A stretch of 64,000 bases of DNA, from contig AOIR01000050.1 in the NCBI GenBank assembly GCA_000337115.1, forward strand, positions 17,736-81,735, given 5' to 3'. Shown here in pieces: positions 34,069 to 42,917 of this stretch. A program made the translations under genes and the position numbers. The notes below the pieces were generated by a model. It did not search any database. It was not told the DNA's origin and was given only the letters and a program-made list of their open reading frames with translations. Every line of letters begins with the position of its first letter. Positions within the stretch are counted from its first letter, which is position 1. Origin of the DNA: Natrinema thermotolerans DSM 11552. Lineage in GTDB: Archaea; Halobacteriota; Halobacteria; Halobacteriales; Natrialbaceae.

Positions 34069-34707
34069 TCAGGACTCCCGCCGTCTTCGGAGCCGGCCCC
34101 GTACGATCGGCGTCGCCGGAAGGACGCCGACCCGGGTGCGTTCGATCTCGAGGACGTCGAACGCGTCGTGGCCGACGAACCGCTCGACGGTCTCGCGGTT
34201 CAGCTGACAGCCGCCCGCAGCCCGCTCCCAGATGGGGTTCAGTCGGTCCTGTACCCGCGCCCGCCAGCCGTCGTTGCGGACGTGTTCGAGAAAGCGCAGT
34301 TCCCCGCCCGGCCGCAGCACGCGGGCGACCTCGTCCAGCGCTCGGTCGGGCTCCTCGATCGTACAGAAGACCAGACTCGAGATCGCGGTTTCGAAGGCGT
34401 CGTCGACGTACGGCAGCGACTCCGCACGGTCGCCTCGGATGTGAGTCCGCAGGGCCGACCGGTCGGCCGTCGCCGCCGCCCGACGGCGCATGTTCGGATC
34501 CGGCTCGATCCCGTGGTACTCGAGGTCGTCGTCGCCGCCCGCGGCGACGTAGGGGATCATCGCGCCCGTCCCCGCGCCGAGGTCGAGGACCCGTCCCGAG
34601 AGATCGGCCGCGAGATACTCACGGTGAGGGCCGACCAGCAGTCGGTCCGGCATACACCGGTCATAGAGGGCCGCAAAGCAGGGGTGGTCGATTCGCCGTT
34701 CACCCAT
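34069..34707 (-). CDS. Class I SAM-dependent methyltransferase
   Basis: The 212-residue protein has the class I motifs: LSGRVLDLGAGTGAMIPYVAAG (motif I), YHGIEPDPNMRR (acidic loop), GDRAESLPYVDDAFETAISSLVFCTI (post-I to II) and LRPGGELRFLEHVR. The start MGERRIDHPCFAALYDR resembles UbiE-like small-molecule methyltransferases. The ATG at 34707 is preferred; an ATG 27 bases upstream, in a repeated CCCATTGTG context, is possible. The substrate is unknown. Confidence 0.85.
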   Translation of the reverse strand: MGERRIDHPCFAALYDRCMPDRLLVGPHREYLAADLSGRVLDLGAGTGAMIPYVAAGGDDDLEYHGIEPDPNMRRRAAATADRSALRTHIRGDRAESLPYVDDAFETAISSLVFCTIEEPDRALDEVARVLRPGGELRFLEHVRNDGWRARVQDRLNPIWERAAGGCQLNRETVERFVGHDAFDVLEIERTRVGVLPATPIVRGRLRRRRES

Positions 34708-34855
34708 TGTGCGCGAAGAGAGACCGCTTCCCATTGTGACTCGGTCCAACCGACGAGGGCCCGACTGATACCCGTTTTCCCGCCCGCTCGAGACTCCGGG
34801 GGTGTTCCGGCCTACTCTCGAGCGGTTTATGACCGAACGCGCCGGTAGTCCCGAT

Positions 34856-35926
34856 ATGAGCGACGATCGACTCCGCATGACGCCGGGGCCGACCGCGGTG
34901 CCGGCCGCCGTCCGCGACCGGATGGCCGAACCGACGCCCAACCCCGACATCGAGCCCGAATTCTTCGAGTTCTATCGAGACTTGACCGACGACCTCGGGG
35001 CGATCTACGGCGACGACGATGTCGTGATCCTCGGCGGCGAGGGCATCCTCGGCCTCGAGGCCGCGGTCGCCTCGCTCGTCGAACCCGGCGACCGGGTGCT
35101 GTGTATCGCCAACGGCCCCTACGGCGAGGGCTTTGCGGACTTCGTCGAGAGCTACGACGGCGAGGCGGTCGTCTGTGACTCCCCGTGGCGCGACCCCATC
35201 GATCTCGCAGCCGTCGAGTCTCACCTCACGGACGGCTCGTTCGACGTCGCGACGATGGTCCACTGCGAGACGCCGACCGGCGTCCTGAACGACCTCGAGC
35301 CGGTCCTCGATCTCCTCGAAGACCACGGCGTCATCAGCGTCGTCGACGCCGTCTCCTCGCTCGGCGGGACGGCCGTGCCGACCGACCGGATCGACGTTTG
35401 TCTCGGGGCCTCCCAGAAGTGTTTCAGCGCGCCGCCGGGCCTGACCGTCGCCTCGGTCAGCGACCGCGCCTGGGCGAAGATCGAATCGTTCGAGACCCGC
35501 GGCTTCTACACCGATCTCGAGCCCTGGCGCGACGCCGCCGACGAGGAGTGGTTCCCCTACACGCACCTGTCCGCGAACCTCTACGGACTCGGCGCTGCGA
35601 TCGACCTACTGCTCGAGGAGGGACTCGAGACGGTCTTCGAGCGCCACGAGCGGGCCGCACGGCGGTGTCGCGAGCGGGCCGCCGACCTCGGGCTGTCGAT
35701 CTACGCTGACGGCGCACAGTCGTCGCCGACGGTGACCGCACTCGAGGTCCCGGGTCGGGCCGAGACGCTGCAACGGCGGCTGGCGGACGATCACGACATC
35801 GTCCTCGCGACTGGCCTCGGCGACCTCGCCGCCGACGTCCTCCGGGTCGGCCACATGGGACACAACGCCCGGGTCGACCGGGTCGAGCGAACGATGGACG
35901 CGCTCGAGGCCGTCCTCGAGGAGTGA
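34856..35926 (+). CDS. Class V aminotransferase (alanine-glyoxylate type)
   Basis: The 356-residue PLP protein begins MTPGPTAVPAAVRDRM, typical of alanine-glyoxylate/serine-pyruvate aminotransferases, then shows VILGGEGILGLEAAVASLV, VHCETPTGVLNDLEPV, VVDAVSSLGGT and the lysine in CLGASQKCFSAPPGLT. It moves an amino group between small amino acids such as alanine or serine and glyoxylate or pyruvate. The ATG at 34856 (MSDDRLRM) removes a spurious upstream extension. It is divergent to the methyltransferase gene. Confidence 0.9.
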   Translation: MSDDRLRMTPGPTAVPAAVRDRMAEPTPNPDIEPEFFEFYRDLTDDLGAIYGDDDVVILGGEGILGLEAAVASLVEPGDRVLCIANGPYGEGFADFVESYDGEAVVCDSPWRDPIDLAAVESHLTDGSFDVATMVHCETPTGVLNDLEPVLDLLEDHGVISVVDAVSSLGGTAVPTDRIDVCLGASQKCFSAPPGLTVASVSDRAWAKIESFETRGFYTDLEPWRDAADEEWFPYTHLSANLYGLGAAIDLLLEEGLETVFERHERAARRCRERAADLGLSIYADGAQSSPTVTALEVPGRAETLQRRLADDHDIVLATGLGDLAADVLRVGHMGHNARVDRVERTMDALEAVLEE

Positions 35927-36039
35927 CGCGGTCGGGCCCGTTACCTGTCGGTACGAGTCGGCATTACGGGACGATCCGTTACTGACCTCGCGTATCAACG
36001 TTCCACTTCGATATTTGTCCATGACTCCGACAATATCAC

Positions 36040-36054
36040 CAGCAATATATGCTG
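36040..36054 (+). promoter_or_regulatory. Inverted repeat in the cstA upstream region
   Basis: CAGCA-ATATA-TGCTG is a perfect short inverted repeat 90-100 bases before the cstA ATG at 36141, in an A/T-rich stretch (about 36005-36120) with several TATA-like elements. Carbon-starvation control often acts upstream of cstA, so an operator or activator site is plausible. Confidence 0.35.
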
Positions 36055-36140
36055 TATAAGGTTACAGATGCGGAGTATATCGGGACGTAAACAAACAACA
36101 ATTAAGATCATACATCACACTGCATTTGTCTAGAGGTACC

Positions 36141-37991
36141 ATGACACAGGTCATATGGATCATCGCGGCAGTGCTGGTAACGTTCACTGTGGGGTACGTG
36201 GGTTATTCCCGATATTTGACGCGCTTCGTCGAACTCGACGAAGACGCGGAGACACCGGCACACAAGTACGAGGACGGACAGGAGTACGTCCCGTCGAAGA
36301 AACCGGTTCTGTTGGGACATCACTACTCGAGTATCGCCGGTGGGGCACCGATCGTGGGACCGATCACGGCCGGGGCGATCTGGGGCTGGGTGCCCGCGCT
36401 ACTGTGGATCGCCATCGGGAACCCGCTGATGGGCGCCGTCCACGACTTCGTCTCGCTGTCGGGCAGTCTGCGCCACGAGGGGAAGTCGATCGGCTACATG
36501 ATCGGGGAGTACGTCGGCGAGAGCGGGAAGAACATGCTGCTGTGGTTCGCGTTCCTGACGATCATCCTCGTCGTCGCCGTCTTCGCGCTGGTCGTCGGGA
36601 TCGTCTTCAACGCCTATCCACAGGTCGTGACGGCGTCGCTGCTGTACATCGGGTTGGCGCTCGCCTTCGGCGTCTACCTCTACCAGTTCAACGGCCCGTT
36701 CATCCCGGGGACGATACTGTTCGTCGCCGGGGTCTTCGCGGCCGTCTGGGTCGGCCTCGAGTACCCGCTCGCGCTCTTTGCCGGCGACTATCCCTCGGGC
36801 ACCATCGTGCTGTTCGGCGGTGACGGGAGCTGGGTGCCCGGTGCCGCGGCGCTGGAGGGAATCGGCGGCGGCAACACCGCCGGCTGGGTGCCGATAATTC
36901 TGGTCTACGCGGCGGTCGCGAGCGCGCTTCCGGTGTGGGTGTTGCTCCAGCCGCGTGACTACCTGTCGTCGTTCCTGCTGTACGCCGGCGTCGGTGGTGC
37001 GACCCTCGCGATCATCGTCGGCACGTTCTTCGGGACGGCCAATCAGGACCTCGTCATCGACAGCTCGATCGCCGCGTTCGAAGGGTTCTGGGGCGCGGAA
37101 GCGGCCGGCTACGCGCCGCTGTTCCCGCTGCTTTTCATCACGATCGCCTGTGGGACGATCAGCGGGTTCCACTCGCTGGTCTCATCGGGGACCACGGCCA
37201 AACAGCTCGACAAGGAGACCGACGCCCGCCTGATCGGCTACGGCGGCATGCTCGGTGAGGGCCTGCTGGCCGCTGTCGCGCTCTCGACGCTCGCCGTGTG
37301 GGGCGCGCCCGACGTCGGCGGCGGCATCGGTGCCGCTCTGCCGAACTTCGCCTCGGGCGGCGGCGTCATCCTCACGAGTTTCGGCGTCCCCGAGACCGCC
37401 GGCGCCGTGTTCATGGCGCTGGTCCTCTGTAGCTTCCTGCTGACCTCGACCGACACGGCCGTCCGCCTCGGCCGGTACATGATGGAAGAGATCGTCGGCA
37501 CGCCAGCCGGACGGACCGACACGGGGCTGAACGCGGACCCGCGATCGTTCGTTCGCGGCCGGTACACCAACCCGATCGTCCAGGCCGTCCCGGCGTACCT
37601 GCTGGTTATCTCCGGGCAGTGGGTCGTTCTCTGGCAGCTGTTCGGCGGTGCGAACCAGCTGCTGGCCGCGCTTGCCCTGCTGACCGCGACCGTCTGGCTG
37701 GCCAACTGGGACGACAGCAAACAGCTCGTCTCGACCGGCGTCCCGATGGCCGTCATGGTCACGATCACCGTCCTCGGGCTCTCGATTCTGGTGTTCTACG
37801 AGAACCTCTACCTGAACCTGATCGAGGGCGGTGCAGGAACCCTCAGCGAGCAACTCTCCGCGGTCGTGCAGATGGCGCTTGGCCTCGTCCTCATCGGCCT
37901 CGCGCTCGCGCTCGTCAGGCTGGGCTACCGGAACATCAGTCGCGTCCGTCGCGGCCCCGAGACGCCCGCCGCCGAACCCGGCGACGACTGA
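36141..37991 (+). CDS. cstA: Carbon starvation protein CstA family transporter
   Basis: The 616-residue membrane protein has the CstA start pattern (YKYEDGQEYVPSKKPVLLGHHYSSIAGGAPIVGPITAG with its signature HHYSSIAG), GNPLMGAVHDFVSLSGSLRHEGKSIG and a long series of hydrophobic helices. CstA-type proteins take up peptides or pyruvate during carbon limitation. The ATG at 36141 is preceded by GAGGTACC, a partial ribosome-binding sequence; a TTG at 36126 would add five residues. No CstA partner small subunit (YbdD-like) is visible downstream. Confidence 0.92.
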   Translation: MTQVIWIIAAVLVTFTVGYVGYSRYLTRFVELDEDAETPAHKYEDGQEYVPSKKPVLLGHHYSSIAGGAPIVGPITAGAIWGWVPALLWIAIGNPLMGAVHDFVSLSGSLRHEGKSIGYMIGEYVGESGKNMLLWFAFLTIILVVAVFALVVGIVFNAYPQVVTASLLYIGLALAFGVYLYQFNGPFIPGTILFVAGVFAAVWVGLEYPLALFAGDYPSGTIVLFGGDGSWVPGAAALEGIGGGNTAGWVPIILVYAAVASALPVWVLLQPRDYLSSFLLYAGVGGATLAIIVGTFFGTANQDLVIDSSIAAFEGFWGAEAAGYAPLFPLLFITIACGTISGFHSLVSSGTTAKQLDKETDARLIGYGGMLGEGLLAAVALSTLAVWGAPDVGGGIGAALPNFASGGGVILTSFGVPETAGAVFMALVLCSFLLTSTDTAVRLGRYMMEEIVGTPAGRTDTGLNADPRSFVRGRYTNPIVQAVPAYLLVISGQWVVLWQLFGGANQLLAALALLTATVWLANWDDSKQLVSTGVPMAVMVTITVLGLSILVFYENLYLNLIEGGAGTLSEQLSAVVQMALGLVLIGLALALVRLGYRNISRVRRGPETPAAEPGDD

Positions 37992-38208
37992 CGTCGTCCT
38001 CGCCGATCCGTTCTTTCGCCGTGTCTCGTGGACCGACAGTACCGCGCCTCGAGTCACTCGAGACCCGCAGCCGTCTGCGACACGCACATCCGTCGGCGAC
38101 CCGCACCGCCGACTGTGGGTTCGAACGATCGCTCCGAAATCGTCGCGGACGGCGGCGACTGATCTCGTGTCGTCGACGTTTCCATCCGAGCGAAAACGGG
38201 CCCGCCGG

Positions 38209-38817
38209 TTACTGCCAGAACCGCTTCGCGAACCGCGAGAGAAAGCCCTCGTCGGGCGTCGTCACGTCGTCCCAGAGGGTAAACGCCTCGGCCACGTCGG
38301 CGGCCTCGCTGGCGACGTGGTCCTCCTTCTCGGGGACCACGACGACGAGGTTCACCTCGTAGTGGCCGTGATAGCCGAACTTCAGGAGAGTCCGATCGCG
38401 AAAGTCCCCAACGAACGCGCGGACGTCGTCGGAGAGTTCGTCCGCGACGAGGACGAACGAGAAGTCCGTCCCGAAGTGTTCCTCGTCGGGGACGACCCGC
38501 TCGTCCGCGAGGTCGTGGCCCAGATCGACGAGTCGCTCGAGTTCCGCGACCGTCGGACGGGACTCCCGACGGGCAAAGAGATACTCCTCGGCCTCGTGGT
38601 CGGCGTAGGACAGCGCCGGGTGGAAGAACTGTTTCTGGCTGCGGACCCGCAGCTTCCCGTAGAGGTCCCAGCGCTCGCCGCCGGCCCGGTGGTCCTTCTC
38701 GAGGTCGTAGTTGTACAGCAGTCGGTCGGACACCCGGTCGAGGTACTCGTCCTCCCAGTCGGGGACCGCCTCGCGGATTTCGGCCGGCAGTTCCGCCGGT
38801 GCCCGCTCGTCGCTCAT
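38209..38817 (-). CDS. Haloarchaeal hypothetical protein, 202 residues
   Basis: The soluble acidic protein has a helical first half (MSDERAPAELPAEIREAVPDWEDEYLDRVSDRLLYNYDLEKDH...) and a second half with strands (FSFVLVADELSDDVRAFVGDF...LLKFGYHGHYEVNLVVVVPEKEDHVASE). I see no conserved catalytic motif. A possible ferredoxin-like alpha/beta fold is only a guess. It is a lone gene between cstA and small-protein genes. Confidence 0.7.
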   Translation of the reverse strand: MSDERAPAELPAEIREAVPDWEDEYLDRVSDRLLYNYDLEKDHRAGGERWDLYGKLRVRSQKQFFHPALSYADHEAEEYLFARRESRPTVAELERLVDLGHDLADERVVPDEEHFGTDFSFVLVADELSDDVRAFVGDFRDRTLLKFGYHGHYEVNLVVVVPEKEDHVASEAADVAEAFTLWDDVTTPDEGFLSRFAKRFWQ

Positions 38818-39015
38818 CGCGCGGCGACGGACCGCGGGCTGGTTCGGTCGCGATCCGGCGTCGGCTCGGTTCCGGTCGAATCCGTGACGGGGTTTCGCAT
38901 ACCACTCGTTGCGCTCGGAATATCAAATACCCGTCGGTGGACGGCGAGCCGGCGCTGCGGCGCTCGAGCGGTAGGCTTTAGCCGCCGGAGCTATTTCTTC
39001 GTGTAAGGCGTTACC

Positions 39016-39240
39016 ATGGGGAGCAAACGGACCGAAGCCTGTGGCCGGTGTTCGATGTCGACGGTCGTCGACGTCGCCTCGAGCGACGAGGACGACGGGG
39101 ACGACGCTCGCGACCCGTTCGGCGAGGACGCGATCGAGGTCGACGACGAGACACTCCGGCGCGTCTCGCCGGGCGCGTGGATCGGCCGCGTGACCGATCG
39201 GATCGACGACCTCGGCCACCGGCTCATTTACGGCCGCTGA
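39016..39240 (+). CDS. Acidic small protein with one CGRC motif, 74 residues
   Basis: Opening with MGSKRTEACGRCSMSTVVDVASSDEDDGDD, the protein has a single Cys-x2-Cys at residues 9-12, an Asp-rich linker and a C-terminal helix (WIGRVTDRIDDLGHRLIYGR). One CxxC alone cannot complete a zinc site, so it may dimerise, act in redox chemistry or have lost a metal. The function is unknown. The ATG is at 39016. Confidence 0.65.
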   Translation: MGSKRTEACGRCSMSTVVDVASSDEDDGDDARDPFGEDAIEVDDETLRRVSPGAWIGRVTDRIDDLGHRLIYGR

Positions 39241-39277
39241 CCAGCCACGCCGGTTCCGCGAGCGAACGGGCCGACGG

Positions 39278-39502
39278 TCAGGACATCGTCACGAGATACG
39301 TCAGCGCGAACAGCAGTATCGCCGCCGTGGCGACATTGATAGGACTGAACTCGAGGACGTCCAGAAAGGACAGTCCCCAGACGACCGTCCAACCGAACAG
39401 CGTCGAGAGGACGGCGTTCATCACGAGCAGGACCCGCGGGTCGCCCTGCGAGGATGATACGCCGGCCTCGAACCCCTCGCGGTCGGAGTCCTCGTCGTTC
39501 AT
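39278..39502 (-). CDS. Two-span small membrane protein, 74 residues
   Basis: From the ATG at 39502 the protein has a polar acidic N terminus (MNDEDSDREGFEAG) followed by two hydrophobic helices (VLLVMNAVLSTLFGWTVVWGLSFL and FSPINVATAAILLFALTYLVTMS). No function is recognisable. It is convergent with the acidic CGRC protein gene and divergent from another membrane protein gene. Confidence 0.7.
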   Translation of the reverse strand: MNDEDSDREGFEAGVSSSQGDPRVLLVMNAVLSTLFGWTVVWGLSFLDVLEFSPINVATAAILLFALTYLVTMS

Positions 39503-39610
39503 ACAGGGAGACGGCGGCACCGCCACTTATAGCTTCGCCGGCGCGGTCGCGTCGGACGGGCCGGAAACCGCACGGTCTAGCTCTTTGCCGCTCGAGTCCG
39601 AACGGCGGGT

Positions 39611-39931
39611 ATGCAACTCCGTAATCGCGACGGCACGCCCGTCGATCCGGTCCCGTTCGGCGTCGTGGTCGGACTCGCGTTCATGGCCCTGCTGTCGTTC
39701 GGGCCGCTGTACGGACAGGCGCTGGGCCTGTCCCTCGAGGCGGCGATCTGGCTCTCGACGGCGGTGTTCGTCGTCACCGCCGCCGGCGCCTTCTACCGGC
39801 AGATCTGGACCGCTCGGCCCGAACTCGACTACGAGGTTGCGGCCGCGGTCCGCGCACGGCGGGTGTTCTATCTCATTCCGATCCTCGGAGCGCTGCTCGT
39901 CGCGCTGTCCGTGCCGCTCGTGGTCGGCTGA
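39611..39931 (+). CDS. Membrane protein with three hydrophobic segments, 106 residues
   Basis: The protein opens MQLRNRDGTPVDPVPFGVVVGLAFMALLSFGPLYGQALG, with helices at about residues 16-33, 44-62 and 84-104 and a polar loop that includes YRQIWTARPELDYEV. It has no motif I know. The ATG at 39611 is the only sensible start. It is probably a monocistronic gene. Confidence 0.7.
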   Translation: MQLRNRDGTPVDPVPFGVVVGLAFMALLSFGPLYGQALGLSLEAAIWLSTAVFVVTAAGAFYRQIWTARPELDYEVAAAVRARRVFYLIPILGALLVALSVPLVVG

Positions 39932-40030
39932 GACGGATCGCCCCGGATCGGTAGCGTACCCCGATCCGCGATCGTGCGTCTGTGACACATTGTCGCACGA
40001 TATTAGTGGCCGCCGACCGAACGACCCCGT

Positions 40031-40234
40031 ATGGGACTCATCGACTCGGTCAAAACGGCCCTCAGCTCGCCCGCGCCGAAAGAGCGGCCCGACGACGGCT
40101 CCACGGGAGCCTACTGGTGTGACGACTGCGCCATCCGCATCAGGGGCGTCGACCTCGAGGGGGAGCCGGTCTGCCCGGACTGCGGTTCGGAGATGCGCTT
40201 CGAGCGCGCGACCGGTCGCGACTGTGCGTGTTGA
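40031..40234 (+). CDS. 67-residue zinc-ribbon protein
   Basis: The protein has a short helical start (MGLIDSVKTALSS), then a zinc ribbon made of YWCDDCAIRIRGVDLEGEPVCPDCGSEMRFERA and ends in CAC. The two CxxC knuckles are 17 residues apart. Its 3' end faces, at 12 bases, that of a CobW-type GTPase gene. That neighbour is a putative metal chaperone, which makes metal delivery to small zinc proteins an idea worth testing. The function is unknown. Confidence 0.75.
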   Translation: MGLIDSVKTALSSPAPKERPDDGSTGAYWCDDCAIRIRGVDLEGEPVCPDCGSEMRFERATGRDCAC

Positions 40235-40246
40235 GACGGGACCCGG

Positions 40247-41473
40247 TCACGGCTCACGGACGACGACGGCCGCCCCCTGCTCGTCGGGGAACGGCCCCTC
40301 GAGGGCGCCCTCCCACTCCGCGTCGGTGACCAGCGCGTCCTCGAGGCCCTTCCGCAGCGCCGCCTCGTCGTAGTCGGTGCCGATGAACACCAGTTCCGTC
40401 CGCCGGTCGCCGTGTTCGTCGTGCCACTCGAGATCGGGACGATTCGACCGGTACATGTCCCGTTCGACCGCGGGCAGGCTGGCGATCCAGGGACCCTGTG
40501 CCGTGGCCCTGATCGAGGGGCCGGCCCCCGCGATCGAGACCCGCATCTCGTTGTCGGCGAGCCACGCGGTCCCCTTCGAGCGGACGATCGACCGCGGCAG
40601 TTCGCGGAGGACGGCGGCGAACCGCTCGGGGTGAAACGGCCGCCGGGCCCGGTAGACGAACGAGGAGACGCCGTAGACTTCGTCGGGGTGGTGATGGCCG
40701 TGGTGGTCGTCGTGACGGCCGTCGCCCTCGTGGTCGGTGCCCTCGCCATCGGTCGACTCGAGTGCGCGCTTCCAGCCCGGCAGGTCGGTCACCCGATCCG
40801 GGTCGAACAGGCCGGCACCGAGCAGTCGGTCGGGATCGACCGCCGCAAACTCCGTGCGGATCGTCTCCGCGTCGGGCTGGAGCGCACCGACGAGTTCTTC
40901 GGCCTCCTCGAGTTCCGCCTCGGTACAGCGATCGGCCTTGTTGAGCAACACGAGGTTCGAGACCTCGACCTGCTCGACGAGCAGGTCAGAAAGGGGTCGG
41001 TCGTCTTCTTCGCCCCGGCGCTCGGGAGCGTTCGCGCCCGCGAAGGCCTCGAGGAACGCCGGCGTGTCGAGGACGGTCACGAGCGTGTCGACGTCGTACA
41101 GCGCCGCGACCCGGGATTCGGTCGTGAACAACCGTGCGACGGGTGCGGGCTCGGAGATCCCCGACGACTCGACGATCAGGTGATCGAACGAGCGATCGCG
41201 GGCCAGCCTGACCACGGCGGTCTCGAGGTCGTCCTGGAGTTCACAGCAGATACAGCCGTTCGAGAGTTCCGCGACGCCGTCGTCGAGTTCGAGTTCCGAT
41301 CCTTCGGCGACGAGGTCGGCGTCGACGTTGACCTCCCCCATGTCGTTGACCAACACTGCAAGCGACCGGTCGCCGGCGTTCGACAGCAGATGGTTCAAAA
41401 GCGTCGTCTTCCCCGCCCCGAGACTGCCCGAGAGGATCGTGACGGGACGTCCGTCGTCCGTGTCCGTTCTCAT
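40247..41473 (-). CDS. CobW/COG0523 family GTPase, probable metal chaperone
   Basis: The 408-residue protein shows GxxGxGKTT (LSGSLGAGKTTLLNHLL), the family hallmark CxCC in NGCICCEL, the Glu of IVESSGISEP, and the NKAD guanine motif (LLNKADRC). A linker near residues 235-255 is rich in His and Asp (HDDHHGHHHPDE), a metal-binding stretch. The CobW_C domain follows (RRPFHPERFAAVLRELPRSIVRSKGTAWLA). Members insert zinc or cobalt into target proteins. In haloarchaea cobalt for cobamide is another option. The ATG at 41473 removes a non-homologous extension. Confidence 0.9.
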   Translation of the reverse strand: MRTDTDDGRPVTILSGSLGAGKTTLLNHLLSNAGDRSLAVLVNDMGEVNVDADLVAEGSELELDDGVAELSNGCICCELQDDLETAVVRLARDRSFDHLIVESSGISEPAPVARLFTTESRVAALYDVDTLVTVLDTPAFLEAFAGANAPERRGEEDDRPLSDLLVEQVEVSNLVLLNKADRCTEAELEEAEELVGALQPDAETIRTEFAAVDPDRLLGAGLFDPDRVTDLPGWKRALESTDGEGTDHEGDGRHDDHHGHHHPDEVYGVSSFVYRARRPFHPERFAAVLRELPRSIVRSKGTAWLADNEMRVSIAGAGPSIRATAQGPWIASLPAVERDMYRSNRPDLEWHDEHGDRRTELVFIGTDYDEAALRKGLEDALVTDAEWEGALEGPFPDEQGAAVVVREP

Positions 41474-41548
41474 AGCCGGATACCAGACGCTGGAACGTCT
41501 TGAAAGCGAGCCACGAGGGTTTTTAGCGCTCGATACACAGATACAGGC

Positions 41549-41845
41549 ATGGACCTGGCCGACCGGATCGACGCGTTTCGCGAGACGCTCGAGGAGTGGC
41601 TCCGGGGGCTCTATCACGGGATGATCTCGCACCCAGCCTACGAGAAGATCGAGAAGGAAGCCGAGGACGCCGAGGACGCGTTCATCCTGGCGTGTTTCCC
41701 GGACGCCTTCGGCATCCCGTCGCCGGTCTCCTACTACACCGCCGAACTGCTACCCTATCTCGAGGACGAGTTCGAGGCCTGGGAGCGCCGGCTGTGGGAC
41801 CGCGGCACGTACCTCGAACGAAAGGGTCAGCAGTACCACTTCTGA
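41549..41845 (+). CDS. Haloarchaeal 98-residue protein preceding Get3/ArsA
   Basis: The acidic, mostly helical protein (MDLADRIDAFRETLEEWLRGLYHGMISHPAYEKIEKEAEDAEDAFIL...) has a conserved-looking centre PDAFGIPSPVSYYTAELLPYLEDEFEAWERRLWDRG. Its TGA overlaps the ATG of the Get3-like ATPase (TGATG), so both are translated together. A TTTTAG box at 41521-41526 gives leaderless spacing. I recognise no family function; a partner or adaptor of the ATPase is the natural inference. Confidence 0.75.
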   Translation: MDLADRIDAFRETLEEWLRGLYHGMISHPAYEKIEKEAEDAEDAFILACFPDAFGIPSPVSYYTAELLPYLEDEFEAWERRLWDRGTYLERKGQQYHF

Positions 41846-42819
41846 TGGAACCGTTCGTCTTCTTCGGCGGCAAGGGCGGCGTCGGCAAAACGACGGTGTC
41901 GTGTGCCTACGGGCTCAAGTGCGCCCGCGACGGCCACCGAACCCTCGTCGTCTCGACCGACCCCGCCCACTCCGTCACGGACGTCTTCGACCAGCCGTTC
42001 GGGGACTCGCCGCGACCGGTCGAGGGGGTCGATCGACTCGAGGCCATGCAGATCGACCCCGAGGACGAGGTCACCCGGCACTTAGACGAGATCCGGCAGG
42101 ACCTCTCCGAGCAGGTGTCGGCCTCGATGGTCAACGAGATCAACCGCCAGCTCGAGATGGCTCACGGGACGCCGGGGGCCTACGAGTCAGCGCTGTTCGA
42201 CCGGTTCATCGAGGTGATGCGCACCGCCGACGACTACGACCGGGTCGTCTTCGACACCGCGCCCTCGGGCAGCACGCTCCGCCTGCTCGGGCTGCCGGAC
42301 CTGCTCGAGGACTGGATCGACCGGCTAATGTACAAGCGCCGGACCAGCATCGACCTCTTCGAGAAGGCCGCCGTCGGCAACAACGAACCCCGCCGCGTGA
42401 TGGAGGGCGACCCCGTTCTAGCGCGACTCGAGGAGCGCAAGTCCTTCTTCGAGTTCGCCGGGTCGGCGCTGCACGACGACGCCGCGTTCTTCCTCGTCCT
42501 CAACCCCGACGAACTGTCGGTCAACGAAACCCGCCGCTCGATCGCCGACATCCGCGAAAAGGACCTCGCCGTCCGTGGACTCGTCGCCAACAAGCTCACG
42601 CCGTCGCCGGACCCCGACGAGAACGGCCGGGGCGCACGCTACCTCCGCGAGCGGGTCGCGACGGAGGAGGAACGCCTCGAGACCATTCGGTCCGAGTTCG
42701 AGCCGCCGCTGGTCGCCGAAATCGGCTGGCGAAGTTCGGAGGTCAAAGGCGACCTACTCGACGACGTCGCCGCCGAACTCGATATCGCGACCGCGGTCGA
42801 GCCGCCGACGCACGTCTAG
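41845..42819 (+). CDS. arsA: Get3/ArsA-family ATPase
   Basis: A single-domain ATPase of 324 residues: deviant P-loop FFGGKGGVGKTTVSCAYG, switch I TDPAHSVTDVF, switch II VVFDTAPSGSTLRLL, and NKLTPSPDPDE as the adenine-proximal region. Archaeal homologues are related to Get3/TRC40, which hands tail-anchored proteins to membranes, and to ArsA, which energises arsenite export. There is no arsB or arsenic gene nearby, and no CxxC zinc dimer motif is visible, so the client is uncertain. It overlaps the preceding small gene. Confidence 0.88.
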   Translation: MEPFVFFGGKGGVGKTTVSCAYGLKCARDGHRTLVVSTDPAHSVTDVFDQPFGDSPRPVEGVDRLEAMQIDPEDEVTRHLDEIRQDLSEQVSASMVNEINRQLEMAHGTPGAYESALFDRFIEVMRTADDYDRVVFDTAPSGSTLRLLGLPDLLEDWIDRLMYKRRTSIDLFEKAAVGNNEPRRVMEGDPVLARLEERKSFFEFAGSALHDDAAFFLVLNPDELSVNETRRSIADIREKDLAVRGLVANKLTPSPDPDENGRGARYLRERVATEEERLETIRSEFEPPLVAEIGWRSSEVKGDLLDDVAAELDIATAVEPPTHV

Positions 42820-42917
42820 CCCCCGCTCGAGTCGACTGCGCGAATCTGATACGCCCATACATACCACCCCAGCGACGGAGGGAAACCCGTTTACGCTGGC
42901 CGCGCCACGGACGGATA

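Noticed and set aside
38100-38150. tRNA-like GGGTTCGAAC motif
   Set aside because: It lies between cstA and a hypothetical gene, but no acceptor or anticodon stem can be built around it.
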